From: Bacteroidales bacterium
GTDB taxonomy: Bacteria; Bacteroidota; Bacteroidia; Bacteroidales; VadinHA17
Assembly: GCA_020201035.1 (NCBI GenBank)
Contig: JAIVHO010000001.1
Coordinates: 43,725 to 107,724, forward strand
DNA length: 64,000 nt
Direction of reading: 5' to 3'
Within the stretch, counting starts at the first letter, position 1. The number at the start of each line of letters is the position of its first letter. The notes below the pieces were generated by a model, which was not told the DNA's origin, did not search any database, and worked only from the letters and a program-made list of their open reading frames with translations. The position numbers were made by a program, and so were the translations under genes. Of the stretch, positions 28,394 through 37,958 are shown one piece after another.

Positions 28394-28401
28394 TACATTT
28401 G
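28394..28401 (+). promoter_or_regulatory. -7 element TACATTTG before the molybdoenzyme gene
   Basis: A match to TAnnTTTG immediately downstream of the terminator, 16 bp before ATG 28418. A -33 element is not evident, consistent with an activator-dependent promoter. Confidence 0.45.
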
Positions 28402-28417
28402 CCGTAACAGAGAAGAT

Positions 28418-30454
28418 ATGAAACAAAAAGTCCTTACCGCCTGTCCGAGAAACTGTTACAGTACATGCAGCTTCTATGTTGAGACAGAGGATAACAGACT
28501 TACTGCTATCTATCCCGATCCGGCAAACAGGGCAGTGCCGGAAGGCCCCTGCATTAAGGGGCTGTCATATATCGAGAGGGCAGGGTCATCCTCCAGGATA
28601 ACAACTCCTCTGCTAAAAGATAAAAATGGTGGTTACAGTGAGATATCCAAAGAGAAAGCACTCGATCTTATTGCTGAAAAGCTCTCCTGGTACCGCGATA
28701 AATATTCTCCACACTCAGTTCTATATTACACTGGCAGCGGGATGTCAGGACTCACCAACAGTATCGGGTACAACTTTTTCTCATTGTATGGAGGAGCCAC
28801 TACTACCTATGGGAATTATTGCTGGCCGGCCGGACTGGAGGCGGTGAGAGCTACACTGGGTGAAGTAAAGCATAACGTGCCCTGGGATATTGAAAACGCA
28901 GGGACTGTTGTAATGTGGGGAAAGAATCCGGCCGAAACAAATATCCAGGAGATAGCATTTATCTCGGCGGCGGCCTCCCGTGGGGCAAAAATCATATCAG
29001 TGGATCCCAGGCGCACTCCATCGGCCGATAAAGCAGACATTCACCTTTCAATAAAACCCGGAACAGATGCTGCCCTGGCACTTGCAGTATGCAGGATCAT
29101 TATAGAAAAGAACCGCCACAATCCTGAGTTTATTGAAAGTTATGTGTCAGGATATGAGGATTTTAAAAGATCTCTCAGCACAGACAGCGAAGCAGCAGCC
29201 CGAATAACAGGATTGTCAGCAAAGGCAATTGAGGAGTTTGCATTAATGGTTTCTGACGGGCGTCCCCTTACAATTATTCCGGGATATGGTGTTCAGAGGT
29301 ATACCAACGGAGGGCAGACAATACGCGCAATACTGGCTATCAATATTATCACCGGTAACCTTGGGAAGCCGGGCAGCAGCTTTAACTATGCCAACCTCCA
29401 GGGGTATGTTTTTGACCGGTATAAGGAGCCTTTAAGCTACTATCCTGAGATTGATGTCAACCCCCTTTTCAGGAGATCTGTCTCTATTGCCAGACTGGGA
29501 GAAGAGATGATTGCACAGACGAATCCCACACTTAGGATGGCTTTTATTGAAAGAGGTAATCCATTGACACAGGCGTGTGACACCAATCTGGTTGAGAAGG
29601 CTTTCAGAAACCTTGAATTTATTGTCGCAGTGGATCAGTTTATGAATGATACCACCTCAATTGCAGATTTAATTCTCCCGGCAAAAAATATGTTTGAACA
29701 GCAGGACATAATCAGTTCATACTGGTCGCCATATATCTTCTACAGGCCGGCAATACTGACACCACCGGAAGGTGTAATGCCGGAAACAGAAATATTTTAC
29801 CACCTGGCAAAAAGATTGAAAATTGAATTTACGAGTAAGGATATTCCGGAGCCCGGAGCAGAGAATACTGACCGGTGGCTGGAAGAGAGAATAAGGGGTT
29901 ACTCGGAAATAACAGTTCAGACACTTCAAGCAGGACCCGTAATTGCACCCGGACTTCAGGAGATAGCATTTTCTGATAATGAGTTCAGGACAGCGGGAGG
30001 AAAAATAAACCTTAGAAGTGATGAGCTTTCCGAAAGATGGGGAGTTGATCCCTTACCATCCTATTCAGACCCTTTCAGTAAAATAACCGGTAGCGGTGAT
30101 TATATTTTTCTGACACCAAATAACCGTAACAGGATACACAGCCAGTTTGGTAATCTTGAGATAATTAAAGAGAATGAACCTGAGCCGTTGATCGAGATAT
30201 CTGCCGCGGATGCAGCGAAGAAGAATATTTCAGACGGCGATATAATCCGGATATTTAATGAAAGGGGAGAGGTGAGAGCAAAAGTAATTGTGAACTTCAG
30301 AATTAAAGAGGGGTGCTTATCACTGCCAAACGGATGGTGGAAAATGGAAGGAGGCGGAGGTAACCAGCTTACTCACGGGTCCGAAACAGATATGGGCTAC
30401 GGAACGGCGTTTCTGAATTGCAGGGTCAATATAGAAAAGATTAATACAAAATAA
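28418..30454 (+). CDS. Molybdopterin oxidoreductase, DMSO-reductase superfamily
   Basis: About 678 residues from ATG 28418. It binds bis-MGD molybdenum and one N-terminal [4Fe-4S] cluster (CPRNCYSTC plus a fourth Cys in EGPCIKG). The catalytic region contains GNYCWPAG, where the Cys is a likely Mo ligand; DmsA has Ser at the equivalent position, so DMSO is not assured. The C-terminal MopB domain begins at about 560 (FLTPNNRNRIHSQFGN). No Tat signal is present, so the enzyme should be cytoplasmic, unlike most DmsA/PhsA proteins. It is followed after 1 bp by its electron-transfer and membrane partner. Possible substrates are sulfur compounds, S- or N-oxides, or an aldehyde. Confidence 0.8.
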   Translation: MKQKVLTACPRNCYSTCSFYVETEDNRLTAIYPDPANRAVPEGPCIKGLSYIERAGSSSRITTPLLKDKNGGYSEISKEKALDLIAEKLSWYRDKYSPHSVLYYTGSGMSGLTNSIGYNFFSLYGGATTTYGNYCWPAGLEAVRATLGEVKHNVPWDIENAGTVVMWGKNPAETNIQEIAFISAAASRGAKIISVDPRRTPSADKADIHLSIKPGTDAALALAVCRIIIEKNRHNPEFIESYVSGYEDFKRSLSTDSEAAARITGLSAKAIEEFALMVSDGRPLTIIPGYGVQRYTNGGQTIRAILAINIITGNLGKPGSSFNYANLQGYVFDRYKEPLSYYPEIDVNPLFRRSVSIARLGEEMIAQTNPTLRMAFIERGNPLTQACDTNLVEKAFRNLEFIVAVDQFMNDTTSIADLILPAKNMFEQQDIISSYWSPYIFYRPAILTPPEGVMPETEIFYHLAKRLKIEFTSKDIPEPGAENTDRWLEERIRGYSEITVQTLQAGPVIAPGLQEIAFSDNEFRTAGGKINLRSDELSERWGVDPLPSYSDPFSKITGSGDYIFLTPNNRNRIHSQFGNLEIIKENEPEPLIEISAADAAKKNISDGDIIRIFNERGEVRAKVIVNFRIKEGCLSLPNGWWKMEGGGGNQLTHGSETDMGYGTAFLNCRVNIEKINTK

Positions 30455-30455
30455 T

Positions 30456-31763
30456 ATGAAGGGGGGCTTCAGATACGAAATTGATAAATGTGTCTCATGC
30501 CTTGCATGTGTAGCGGCCTGTAAGCTGATTAACGGAGGTAGTGTTCCATGGCGACAGGTACTGACAGATAACAGGAAGGGATATCCGGGACTACCGGTTC
30601 ACAATCTGTCACTGGCGTGTAATCACTGCGAAGATCCTGCATGCCTCAATGCCTGTCCGGCCGCAGCATACTCAATTGACCCGGCAACAGGAGCTGTTCT
30701 GCTTTCTGAAGAGCGGTGTATAGGATGTAATTACTGCTTCTGGAGCTGTCCGTTCGATGCCCCGCAGCTCAACAGAAGGTCAGGAACAATTGAAAAATGT
30801 CATTTTTGCGTGGAGCGCCAGGAGAACAATATTGAACCTGCATGCACCTCCGCCTGTCCTACCGGAGCACTCTCCTTTGATAAATTTGAGTCACCGGAAG
30901 AGCAGGGAGGTCATCTTCCCGTAACCGGCATAAAGCCACGGATACGGCTCAACGGAAGTGACAGATGGCCGGTGAAAGAAACTGGCTCAGGTGTTGATCT
31001 TATTGGCATGGGAAGCAAGATATCCCCGTGGCGCGAATGGACCCTTATTCTATTCACATACCTCACTTCGGGACTATTCGGACTCTTTTTTGCAGCCATA
31101 AGTTCAATCTCTTTCAACGGCGGGATAATTTATCCTGTTCTGACCATGGTGACCCTTTTAATTCCTGTCGTCCATCTCGGAAAACCCTCGCGGGCATGGA
31201 GAGCACTCACCAATATTTCAAAATCTGAGCTCAGCAGGGAGATTGTGGTGCTCTTAATCTTTGCTGCATTATCAAATATCTCTCTCCTGTACGGTGGGGC
31301 CGTACTCTTTTCAATCTCCTTTGCGGTGGGACTCGTTTTGCTGGTTCTGGTTGATAATGTATATACTTCCGTGGATTCACGGATTGATATAAAATTTCAT
31401 CCTGGTACTGTTTTTCTTACCGGATTGCTGATGGCTTCACTCTTCTCAGGTGAATATATGCCTTTAATATTTATATCTTCCCTTCAGGTACTGCTGGCTC
31501 TCAGAATTAATTTTTCAGGGGCCACCGGCAGAAAAAGGTATTTCACACTGGCAATCTTCACTCTTTTAATGGCATCAGGAATTTTATTTATTATGAGCAA
31601 TTCGCTTTCATCAATAGTGCCTTCCGGAGTATCCTTTGTTTCTGGTGTTGCATTGATAATGGCTGCACAGGCGCTTAACAGAATTGGCTTTTATTTCGAT
31701 TTCAAGCCACCCGGGGTTACTGTTATGTACCACGAAAAATCAAATCAGCCTGCAGTAAGCTGA
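30456..31763 (+). CDS. DmsB-DmsC fusion: four-cluster ferredoxin joined to a membrane anchor
   Basis: 435 residues. The first about 160 form a DmsB/PhsB-type ferredoxin with four Cys clusters (CVSCLACVAAC, CNHCEDPACLNAC, CIGCNYCFWSC, CHFCVERQ...CTSAC). After a linker, about eight transmembrane helices (about 195-420) form a DmsC-like quinol anchor, with HLGKPSRAWRAL and SREI matching the DmsC motif. Separate genes are usual; the fusion ties both electron-transfer functions to the upstream molybdoenzyme. With no Tat signal on the catalytic subunit the complex should face the cytoplasm, coupled to menaquinol. Confidence 0.85.
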   Translation: MKGGFRYEIDKCVSCLACVAACKLINGGSVPWRQVLTDNRKGYPGLPVHNLSLACNHCEDPACLNACPAAAYSIDPATGAVLLSEERCIGCNYCFWSCPFDAPQLNRRSGTIEKCHFCVERQENNIEPACTSACPTGALSFDKFESPEEQGGHLPVTGIKPRIRLNGSDRWPVKETGSGVDLIGMGSKISPWREWTLILFTYLTSGLFGLFFAAISSISFNGGIIYPVLTMVTLLIPVVHLGKPSRAWRALTNISKSELSREIVVLLIFAALSNISLLYGGAVLFSISFAVGLVLLVLVDNVYTSVDSRIDIKFHPGTVFLTGLLMASLFSGEYMPLIFISSLQVLLALRINFSGATGRKRYFTLAIFTLLMASGILFIMSNSLSSIVPSGVSFVSGVALIMAAQALNRIGFYFDFKPPGVTVMYHEKSNQPAVS

Positions 31764-31773
31764 ATTTAACAGC

Positions 31774-31826
31774 AAATTTTTAATTAACTTCTTGTCCGAT
31801 AATTACAAAATTTTAAACGTATGAAA
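31774..31826 (+). repeat. Shared 5' leader, copy upstream of the PLP lyase
   Basis: About 51 bp ending at the ATG and first codon of the next gene are nearly identical (three mismatches and one indel) to the minus-strand leader of the M14 peptidase (36620-36671). Both contain AATTACAAAATTT(T)AAACG directly before ATGAAA. Confidence 0.8.
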
Positions 31827-33032
31827 AGCAATGATAGTATTAAAAGCACCGGAAGCGGTAAACAGAGTGCCGTAAACAGTATGAGAGTACCTGTATACAG
31901 GGATGCGGGCTTCGTTCTGGGTGATGCTGCAACAACATCGGAGGTGTTTGCTCAGGAAGCGGAACATGAGAGACACCCCGGTAAATATATCTACTCCAGA
32001 TACCGTAATCCGACCGTTATTGCTGCAGAAGATGAACTGATATCCATTGAAGGAAGTAACTGGGCGCTGATGGCCCAGTCGGGAATGGCAGCTATTGATA
32101 TAGCTCTCTCCATTTTCCAGGAAAAGGGGAGGGATGCTCCCTGGCTCTTTTTCAGCGAGATATACGGAGGTACCAACTCATATATTGATAATGTGCTGGT
32201 GAAGAGAAGGGGTGTGGATATTATCCGGTTTGATCCTTCGGGAGAGAGCTATGATCTGGTAGAGCTTGAGAGGTTAATTGATGCCCACAGGCCTTCTCTA
32301 ATCTATTATGAGGTGATCTCCAATCCTCTCCTGATTATCGCTGATGCTCCGGCAATTAATTCAATTGCCCGTAAATACGGAGCGGCTGTTATTATCGACA
32401 ACACCTTCGCAACACCGATGTTGTATTCACCCCTTTCAGATGGAGCTGACCTTGTTGTACACAGCGCCACCAAATATCTGGGAGGTCACGGAAACATAAC
32501 AGCGGGAGCGATCTGCGGAAACGATATGGAGTTAATGAAAAAAGCCATTGAATACCGTAAATATACCGGCCATATGATTTCACCTGATGATGCTTACAGA
32601 CTGCATACCCAGATGCAGAGTTTCCGCATCAGATTCAAACGGCAATGTGAAAATGCTGCAATGCTGGCTGCTCTTATTGCCGCGGATCCCAAAACAGAAA
32701 GTGTTCTGTATCCCGGGCTCCCTCAACACACTACCGGAGATATGGCAGCAAAACTATTTTCAGGAAGAGGATATGGGGCAATGGTTACCTTTTCATTTAG
32801 TGGCAGCGACAGTAATATGATGAGGATGCGTCGTGACAGGTTTATAGAGGCTGTATCAGGATCAATTCGCCTTGTGCCAACTCTGGGTGATTCACATACC
32901 ATTCTGATGCCTGTTGAACCGGTATGGGGGTATAAATATGCTGAACCGGGAATGATAAGGCTCTCTGTTGGGTTTGAGGAACCGGAATATCTTGAGGAGG
33001 TTGTTTCGGCCGGACTGTCAGAGGTCTCTTAA
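31821..33032 (+). CDS. Cys/Met-metabolism PLP enzyme (cystathionine/methionine gamma-lyase family)
   Basis: A 403-residue fold-type I PLP enzyme. The cofactor lysine is in HSATKYLGGH (about residues 217-226), the YSRYRNPT substrate loop is at about 58-65, and DNTF binds the pyridine ring. Members do gamma- or beta-elimination or replacement: methionine gamma-lyase, cystathionine gamma-lyase or gamma-synthase. Residues that separate these cannot be settled here. Its N-terminus is about 15 residues longer than usual and Ser/Lys-rich. It directly follows the molybdoenzyme operon, so a link through volatile sulfur compounds is possible. The 3' end overlaps the convergent ung stop by 4 nt. Confidence 0.85.
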   Translation: MKSNDSIKSTGSGKQSAVNSMRVPVYRDAGFVLGDAATTSEVFAQEAEHERHPGKYIYSRYRNPTVIAAEDELISIEGSNWALMAQSGMAAIDIALSIFQEKGRDAPWLFFSEIYGGTNSYIDNVLVKRRGVDIIRFDPSGESYDLVELERLIDAHRPSLIYYEVISNPLLIIADAPAINSIARKYGAAVIIDNTFATPMLYSPLSDGADLVVHSATKYLGGHGNITAGAICGNDMELMKKAIEYRKYTGHMISPDDAYRLHTQMQSFRIRFKRQCENAAMLAALIAADPKTESVLYPGLPQHTTGDMAAKLFSGRGYGAMVTFSFSGSDSNMMRMRRDRFIEAVSGSIRLVPTLGDSHTILMPVEPVWGYKYAEPGMIRLSVGFEEPEYLEEVVSAGLSEVS

Positions 33033-33694
33033 TGCCAGTCTATTGCGCTATTTCCGGTGCTTTCCAGGAACTCATTGCACCTAGTGAAATGGTGATTGCC
33101 GAAGAACCCCCGATGAGCGGAGAGGGGAGAGGGGTGAACACTTTCAAGCACGAGATGGCGTGAGCGGTCTATTGCAGCACCTTTCCTCAGGGCATATGCC
33201 CCCCACAACATAAAGACAAGATTTTTATCAGACTCATTAACCCTGCTTATCACGGCATCTGTAAATCTTTCCCATCCCCTGTTCTGGTGACTTCCCGGTT
33301 TATGAGCCCTGACCGTAAGAACAGAGTTCAGAAGCAGTACACCCTGGGATGCCCATCTCTCCAGGTTACCTGAAACAGGCATCGGATATCCCATATCGCC
33401 TGATATCTCCTTAAAAATATTAACCAGGCTGGGGGGAAATGCAATGCCGTCTCTTACTGAAAAACAGAGTCCGTGCGCCTGTCCCGGACCGTGATAAGGA
33501 TCCTGACCAATTATAACTGTCTTCAGACTATTTACAGGGCAACAGTTAAATGCATTGAAAATCAAAGATCCCGCAGGAAATATCTGGTTTGATGAATACT
33601 CTCCCTTTACAAACGCAGCAAGATCCCTGAAATATTCCTTTTCAAATTCATCACCAATCAGTTTCTTCCAGCTCTCTTCAATTCTGACATCCAT
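33029..33694 (-). CDS. ung: Uracil-DNA glycosylase, family 1
   Basis: A 221-residue base-excision repair enzyme that removes uracil from DNA. The water-activating Asp65 is in GQDPYH (63-68), the uracil-recognition Asn is in LLNSVLTVRAH, and the HPSPLSAHRGF loop near the C-terminus carries the catalytic His. Length is typical. It lies 3 bp after a CheY-like gene on the same strand and probably shares its transcript with the M14 peptidase and response regulator. Confidence 0.95.
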   Translation of the reverse strand: MDVRIEESWKKLIGDEFEKEYFRDLAAFVKGEYSSNQIFPAGSLIFNAFNCCPVNSLKTVIIGQDPYHGPGQAHGLCFSVRDGIAFPPSLVNIFKEISGDMGYPMPVSGNLERWASQGVLLLNSVLTVRAHKPGSHQNRGWERFTDAVISRVNESDKNLVFMLWGAYALRKGAAIDRSRHLVLESVHPSPLSAHRGFFGNHHFTRCNEFLESTGNSAIDWH

Positions 33695-33697
33695 AAA

Positions 33698-34063
33698 TCA
33701 TAGAGTTATCCATTTACTGACAAGGCTTACAATGGCATCTCTTTGCAGGGGTTTTGTTATAACATCATTACATCCGGCGGCAAGGCATCTTTCCCTGTCA
33801 TCAGGCATGGCATATGCAGTTACTGCAATAACGGGTATATCACTACCTGATTCCCTGATCAGTCTGGTGGCTTCAAAACCATTCATAACAGGCATCTTTA
33901 TATCCATCAAAATAAGGTCAAAACGGCCCTCATCACGAAAGAGGGCTACAGCCTCTTCCCCGTTATGTGCCCATACAATCTCCTGCCCCTCCTTTTCAAA
34001 TATGTACTTAAGGAGGGTGAAATTATACTTTTCGTCTTCGACCACCAGTATTCTGTTTCTCAT
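33698..34063 (-). CDS. Single-domain (CheY-like) response regulator
   Basis: 121 residues forming only a receiver domain: acidic pocket Glu9-Asp10, phospho-acceptor Asp54 in ILMDIKMP, switch Thr82 and Lys104 in TKPL. It has no output domain, so it acts by protein-protein contact or belongs to a phosphorelay. No histidine kinase is adjacent. It lies between the broken M14 peptidase gene and ung. Confidence 0.9.
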   Translation of the reverse strand: MRNRILVVEDEKYNFTLLKYIFEKEGQEIVWAHNGEEAVALFRDEGRFDLILMDIKMPVMNGFEATRLIRESGSDIPVIAVTAYAMPDDRERCLAAGCNDVITKPLQRDAIVSLVSKWITL

Positions 34064-34085
34064 CTGTTAACGGTCCATTATTTTA

Positions 34086-36625
34086 TTACACTCCCGGTCC
34101 CATAAAGATGGCATTAAGTACCATACGGGAAGTACCAGGCCAGCATCCTCTGAAGACAGGGTCATCAATAAACAGGGTAATATGACCCCTGCCGTAGGTG
34201 ACAGATCCTGTGGACAGTGTTCCATGAAGCATTCTTTCTTTTTCATCTGTAGCAAACCCGCTTATCAACGGGTCATCTGTATAGACCACAACATTGTTTT
34301 CATTTCGCTTAAGCGGTTTTATAAAGGTAGAGTGATTCCTATAAACGGTAATATTCTCCTTATAGTATCCGAATCCAAGCGGATGGGTAATATCAATTAC
34401 CGCACTGCAGAAAACACCACCCAGAGAATGTTTTCCCCGTTCTGCCGATGCCGTTGAATATTTTACCCCGGGCTGCTGTGGAATAACAGAGCTTTCAGAG
34501 TCCAGTTCCACCAGGCCTGCCGAGGCAAGAAACTGCACTGCCTGTCCGGTTGCAATCAGATTGCCTCCCCCTCTGACCCACTCTTTAAGTCTGTTCTTAT
34601 CGTCGTCTGAAAAAGCCGGGTAGTTTCCTGAAGGCATGATGATAGTATTATAACGGCTGATATCCGTTCTGGAATAATTTCCGGTAGCTATCCGGGTAAC
34701 ATTAATATCCATAACGGCATCAAGGAGATGCCAGGTTGTGCCGGCACCGCTGCTGCTTACACCATCATCTGTAAAGAGCAAGATATCCGGGTTTTGCAAC
34801 GGCTTAAAGTTTCCGTTACCAAGCCATGGACCATTTGCCGTTACGGATGATTCAACCGAATGGATTTTTATATGTGTATCACCGGCAACCGACGTGATAA
34901 TATCATAGAGATCTTCAGGGCTCATATCCTGGTACGGGACCGGAATTAACACCGAACCCCGGCAAAACTCTGTTTCTCCGGAATGAGTTATGGCGCTAAA
35001 CGGGGTCCATGCAGATCTTGCTCTGACACCCTTGTTCATCAGCCGGTTAAGCAGGGCAGGAGCGTAGTAATCGGACCAGCTGAAAAGATACCCGTATGTT
35101 GACAGGGGTGGTGATTCGGCGGCACTGACTCTTATTACCGTTGCTACTCCAGGTTCGGGAATCACTTTAAGCGGCTCAAACGGCAAACCATAGGAATAGA
35201 CCATAGCCCATGCTGTTGCATCATAAAATATGGAATCGGGAAAATCCCTGTTCGTTTCAAACATGGTCTGCACCATTTTATAGCGCGGCTGCTCAGTCGG
35301 CACAAAGAATGAATACTCTTTTTCAAACAGGTCTGAAGCACCATTGATATCATCTGCCGGAGTGTAATATTCTACCGAGTGCCTGCGAAGCAGATCAGCA
35401 AATGCCAGTGTCCTTCCCGGGTCGTGCCGGTCGCCAAAAACATACCCCTTCACCTCACTTCTTCCAGCCTCTTTCAGGGCATCCTGATGGAAACGGATCA
35501 TATAATCATTGAGCATCTCCCTGTTTTCTACAGCTGTCCTAACGGTAGAGAGAGCTCCGGTAATCTGGTTTCTGATTCCTGTTTTGAATTTCAGAATATA
35601 ACCCATGGAGGTCTCTTGCATCAGTCCCCTCGTAGATGCCTGTTCAAACAGAATGGCCACTCCACCGTGAAGATCAGCATAGGAGCTTCCATATCCGGGA
35701 TAGGAGTTATCGAAGGAGTTTCCCGAATCGTAATAGTGGTCTATATTGTTTAGCTCCTCTGCATAACCTGCGGCAAACAGATTATTCAGTCTGAGATAGT
35801 TTTCAGATGTAACTATCGGATTCTCCGACCCCTTTTTTGTAGGTTCAAAAAAGAAGGTACTGCCGGTTCCCATCTCATGATGATCGGTAATCACATTGGG
35901 CCTCCAGTGATGAACCGCTCCATCCTGTTACGGCTTTCCTTTTGTGAGAGTGGCAACCAGTCCCTGTTTAGGTCAAACCAGTAATGATTGGTTCTGCCTC
36001 CGGGCCACGGCTCGGTATGTTCCCGGTCATAAGGATCGGAAGAGACATTATACCCCTTATTCTGGTTTACCCAGCTGACAAATCGCTCCCTGCCATCCGG
36101 ATTAAGAACTGGTTCGATAAAAATGATGCTGTTTGCGAGTATATTCTCCATTTCATCGTCAAGGGAGGCTGTCAGATACCAGGCGGCAAGCAGAGAAGCC
36201 TCTCCTGCGCTTGCTTCATTTCCATGCACATTGAACCCCAGCTGAATAATTACTGGCATATCTGCAGGATCAGGCTTATCAGTTAACCCGGGGTCACTCA
36301 GCTTAAGATGCTCCTCTCTTATCTCCTCCAGACGGGAGAGGTTTTCAGGTGACGATATGGTAAGAACGATTTGCGGCCTCATCTCTTCGGTATACCCGAA
36401 CAGTTCAAATTCTGCCCTGTCACTCTTATCAGCAAGTAACCTGAAATATTCAACAATCAGGTCATAACGTGTGTGATGATCACCAATAGGGTATCCGAAA
36501 AAAAGATCAGGAGAGGGCAGAGCTGTGCTGAAATCTCCCTTACCGGGAAAATAGTAGGAGAGCTGTCCGTAACTGCCAATCCCGGAGACTAACATTATCA
36601 GAAAACAAATTGATGCCTTTTTCAT
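34086..36625 (-). pseudogene. M14-family zinc carboxypeptidase with a single-base frameshift
   Basis: The gene reads as two overlapping frames, 36625-35891 (244 aa) and 35894-34086 (602 aa). The first has a signal peptide and the zinc motif HGNEASAGE (His134, Glu137). It keeps family sequence to RNRMER and then shifts to FITGGPM-stop. In the other frame the same bases encode HHWRPN followed by ITDHHEMGTG, the expected continuation. A missing T near 35909-35916 (GGTTCATCAC) explains the break. The second frame opens with GTG inside the family's conserved core, so it is not a separate gene. Together the parts give about 845 residues, normal for exported Bacteroidetes M14 peptidases. A sequencing or assembly error is as likely as a true mutation. 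Confidence 0.8.
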
Positions 36626-36671
36626 ACGTTTAAATTTTGTAATTATATGATAAGAAGTTAATTAAAAATTT
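36620..36671 (-). repeat. Shared 5' leader, copy upstream of the M14 peptidase
   Basis: Minus-strand counterpart of the leader at 31774-31826; the outer 20 bp are identical and the part next to ATGAAA differs by three bases and one indel. Confidence 0.8.
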
Positions 36672-37170
36672 GAGAACGAATGGAACGGCTTCGCTCTCGC
36701 ATAATATTTTTTAAACATATTCTTTTGTGATATTTATGCTTAAAAAATATCATGTTCGTTTCATACGTTTAAATTTTGTTAAATAACTGACTCTAAAGCT
36801 ATTTTCGCTCGTGTAGTAAATATTTAATCGTTTCCTGGTGTGAAGTAACAGAAAATATTCATTCAGATTCTTTCCTCTGTGTGGAATATTTGCTGATATA
36901 TTACACTGTATCTTTACCAACCCTTAAACAAGGTATAACGACCAGCACATTTTTAAAAGGTAAACCAAGTGGTGAAGAAAATAAAAAAACAGTAATTAAT
37001 AGAACAAAGAAAAATGTTATTTAATAATCTGCGTTCTTACAAACAGGTTACAGAATGCAATATTGTTGTGAAACCCTGCTTTGGTTTTATCAATCTACCT
37101 TTTTTTTTGACGGATAGTTTTATTACTCTAATCATTATATCTATTTTAGACTCTTAATCGTATCATTCCA
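36626..37170. other. 545-bp AT-rich intergenic region with a partial third leader copy
   Basis: No gene is visible. On the minus strand, 36761-36780 repeats ACAAAATTTAAACGTATGA, the start-proximal part of the M14 leader, and opens a four-codon frame (MKRT-stop) about 135 bp upstream of the real start. Between the copies a small hairpin (GAG..CGAA/TTCG..CTC, 36671-36697) is present. The remainder is simple AT-rich sequence. Confidence 0.6.
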
Positions 37171-37914
37171 ATGAATGGCTACCAAGACCCGGTTTTAATA
37201 TATTCATCAGAACTTGATCTGAGTCATCTGTCAGATTTCCTTGAGCCTGAATCTTTCTTATGCAGTTTCGCTGCATCTGCGGAAGAGTTTTCAGCGAAAT
37301 GCAGGGATGAAAAGTTTTCAGCTATTGTGCTTGCAATAAGCAGTAACCAGAAGTTAGAAGATCCTGTTTTAAATTCCATCTCGTGGTCCAGGAATATGTT
37401 TACACCCATAATGGTAGTTACATCCATGCTGCCTGATCACTTTGCCGATCAGCTGATCAGGTATGGCTTTGAAACCATTATGTTTCCCTTCTCTGACAGG
37501 GAGTTCTTTTTCAGATTGCGAAAAATGATACGCCAGAAACAGAATGAGGAGGCAGTGCACACCAACCTGTTAAGTTACAGAACACTCTTTGATAGTTTCC
37601 CTGTCGGTATAATCCAGACCAGTCAAAAAGGGGATTTTACCTCTGTTAACCCTACATTTATTGAAATAATGGGGATGTCAGATCAGGAGCTCTACAATGA
37701 AAATTTCTTCAGGATGAGTCATCCAGACGATTATCTGATAATGAGAAAGCAACTTGACAGGCTTCTTAGGAGAGAATGCAGAATTGTAAAGTTTGAGATG
37801 CGACTGATAAATAATGATGGTAAAAGAAATGTCTGTAAAATTGTTGCTGCTGCCATATGGGATGGTGCTGAATCATTTGACAGATTTACTTTTGTAATTG
37901 AAAATATTGCATAA
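37171..37914 (+). CDS. Pseudo-receiver plus PAS domain protein without output domain
   Basis: 247 residues. The first about 120 resemble a degenerate receiver domain (SAIVLAISSN in place of the phospho-Asp strand, IMVVTSML), so phosphorylation is unlikely. A PAS domain follows at about 138-245 (LFDSFPVGIIQTSQKGDFTSVN, NNDGKRNVCKIVAAAI). No kinase, cyclase or DNA-binding module is attached, so it may sense a ligand and act on a separate partner. Alternatively it is the N-terminal piece of a formerly longer sensor kinase, although it ends cleanly. Confidence 0.7.
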   Translation: MNGYQDPVLIYSSELDLSHLSDFLEPESFLCSFAASAEEFSAKCRDEKFSAIVLAISSNQKLEDPVLNSISWSRNMFTPIMVVTSMLPDHFADQLIRYGFETIMFPFSDREFFFRLRKMIRQKQNEEAVHTNLLSYRTLFDSFPVGIIQTSQKGDFTSVNPTFIEIMGMSDQELYNENFFRMSHPDDYLIMRKQLDRLLRRECRIVKFEMRLINNDGKRNVCKIVAAAIWDGAESFDRFTFVIENIA

Positions 37915-37958
37915 TATTGGATTGCCTTTAATAATCATCACCCGTTAAAATATATAAT

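Noticed and set aside
34086..35894. Independent 602-aa protein
   Set aside because: It begins with GTG in the middle of the M14 peptidase core and continues the upstream frame after a one-base shift.
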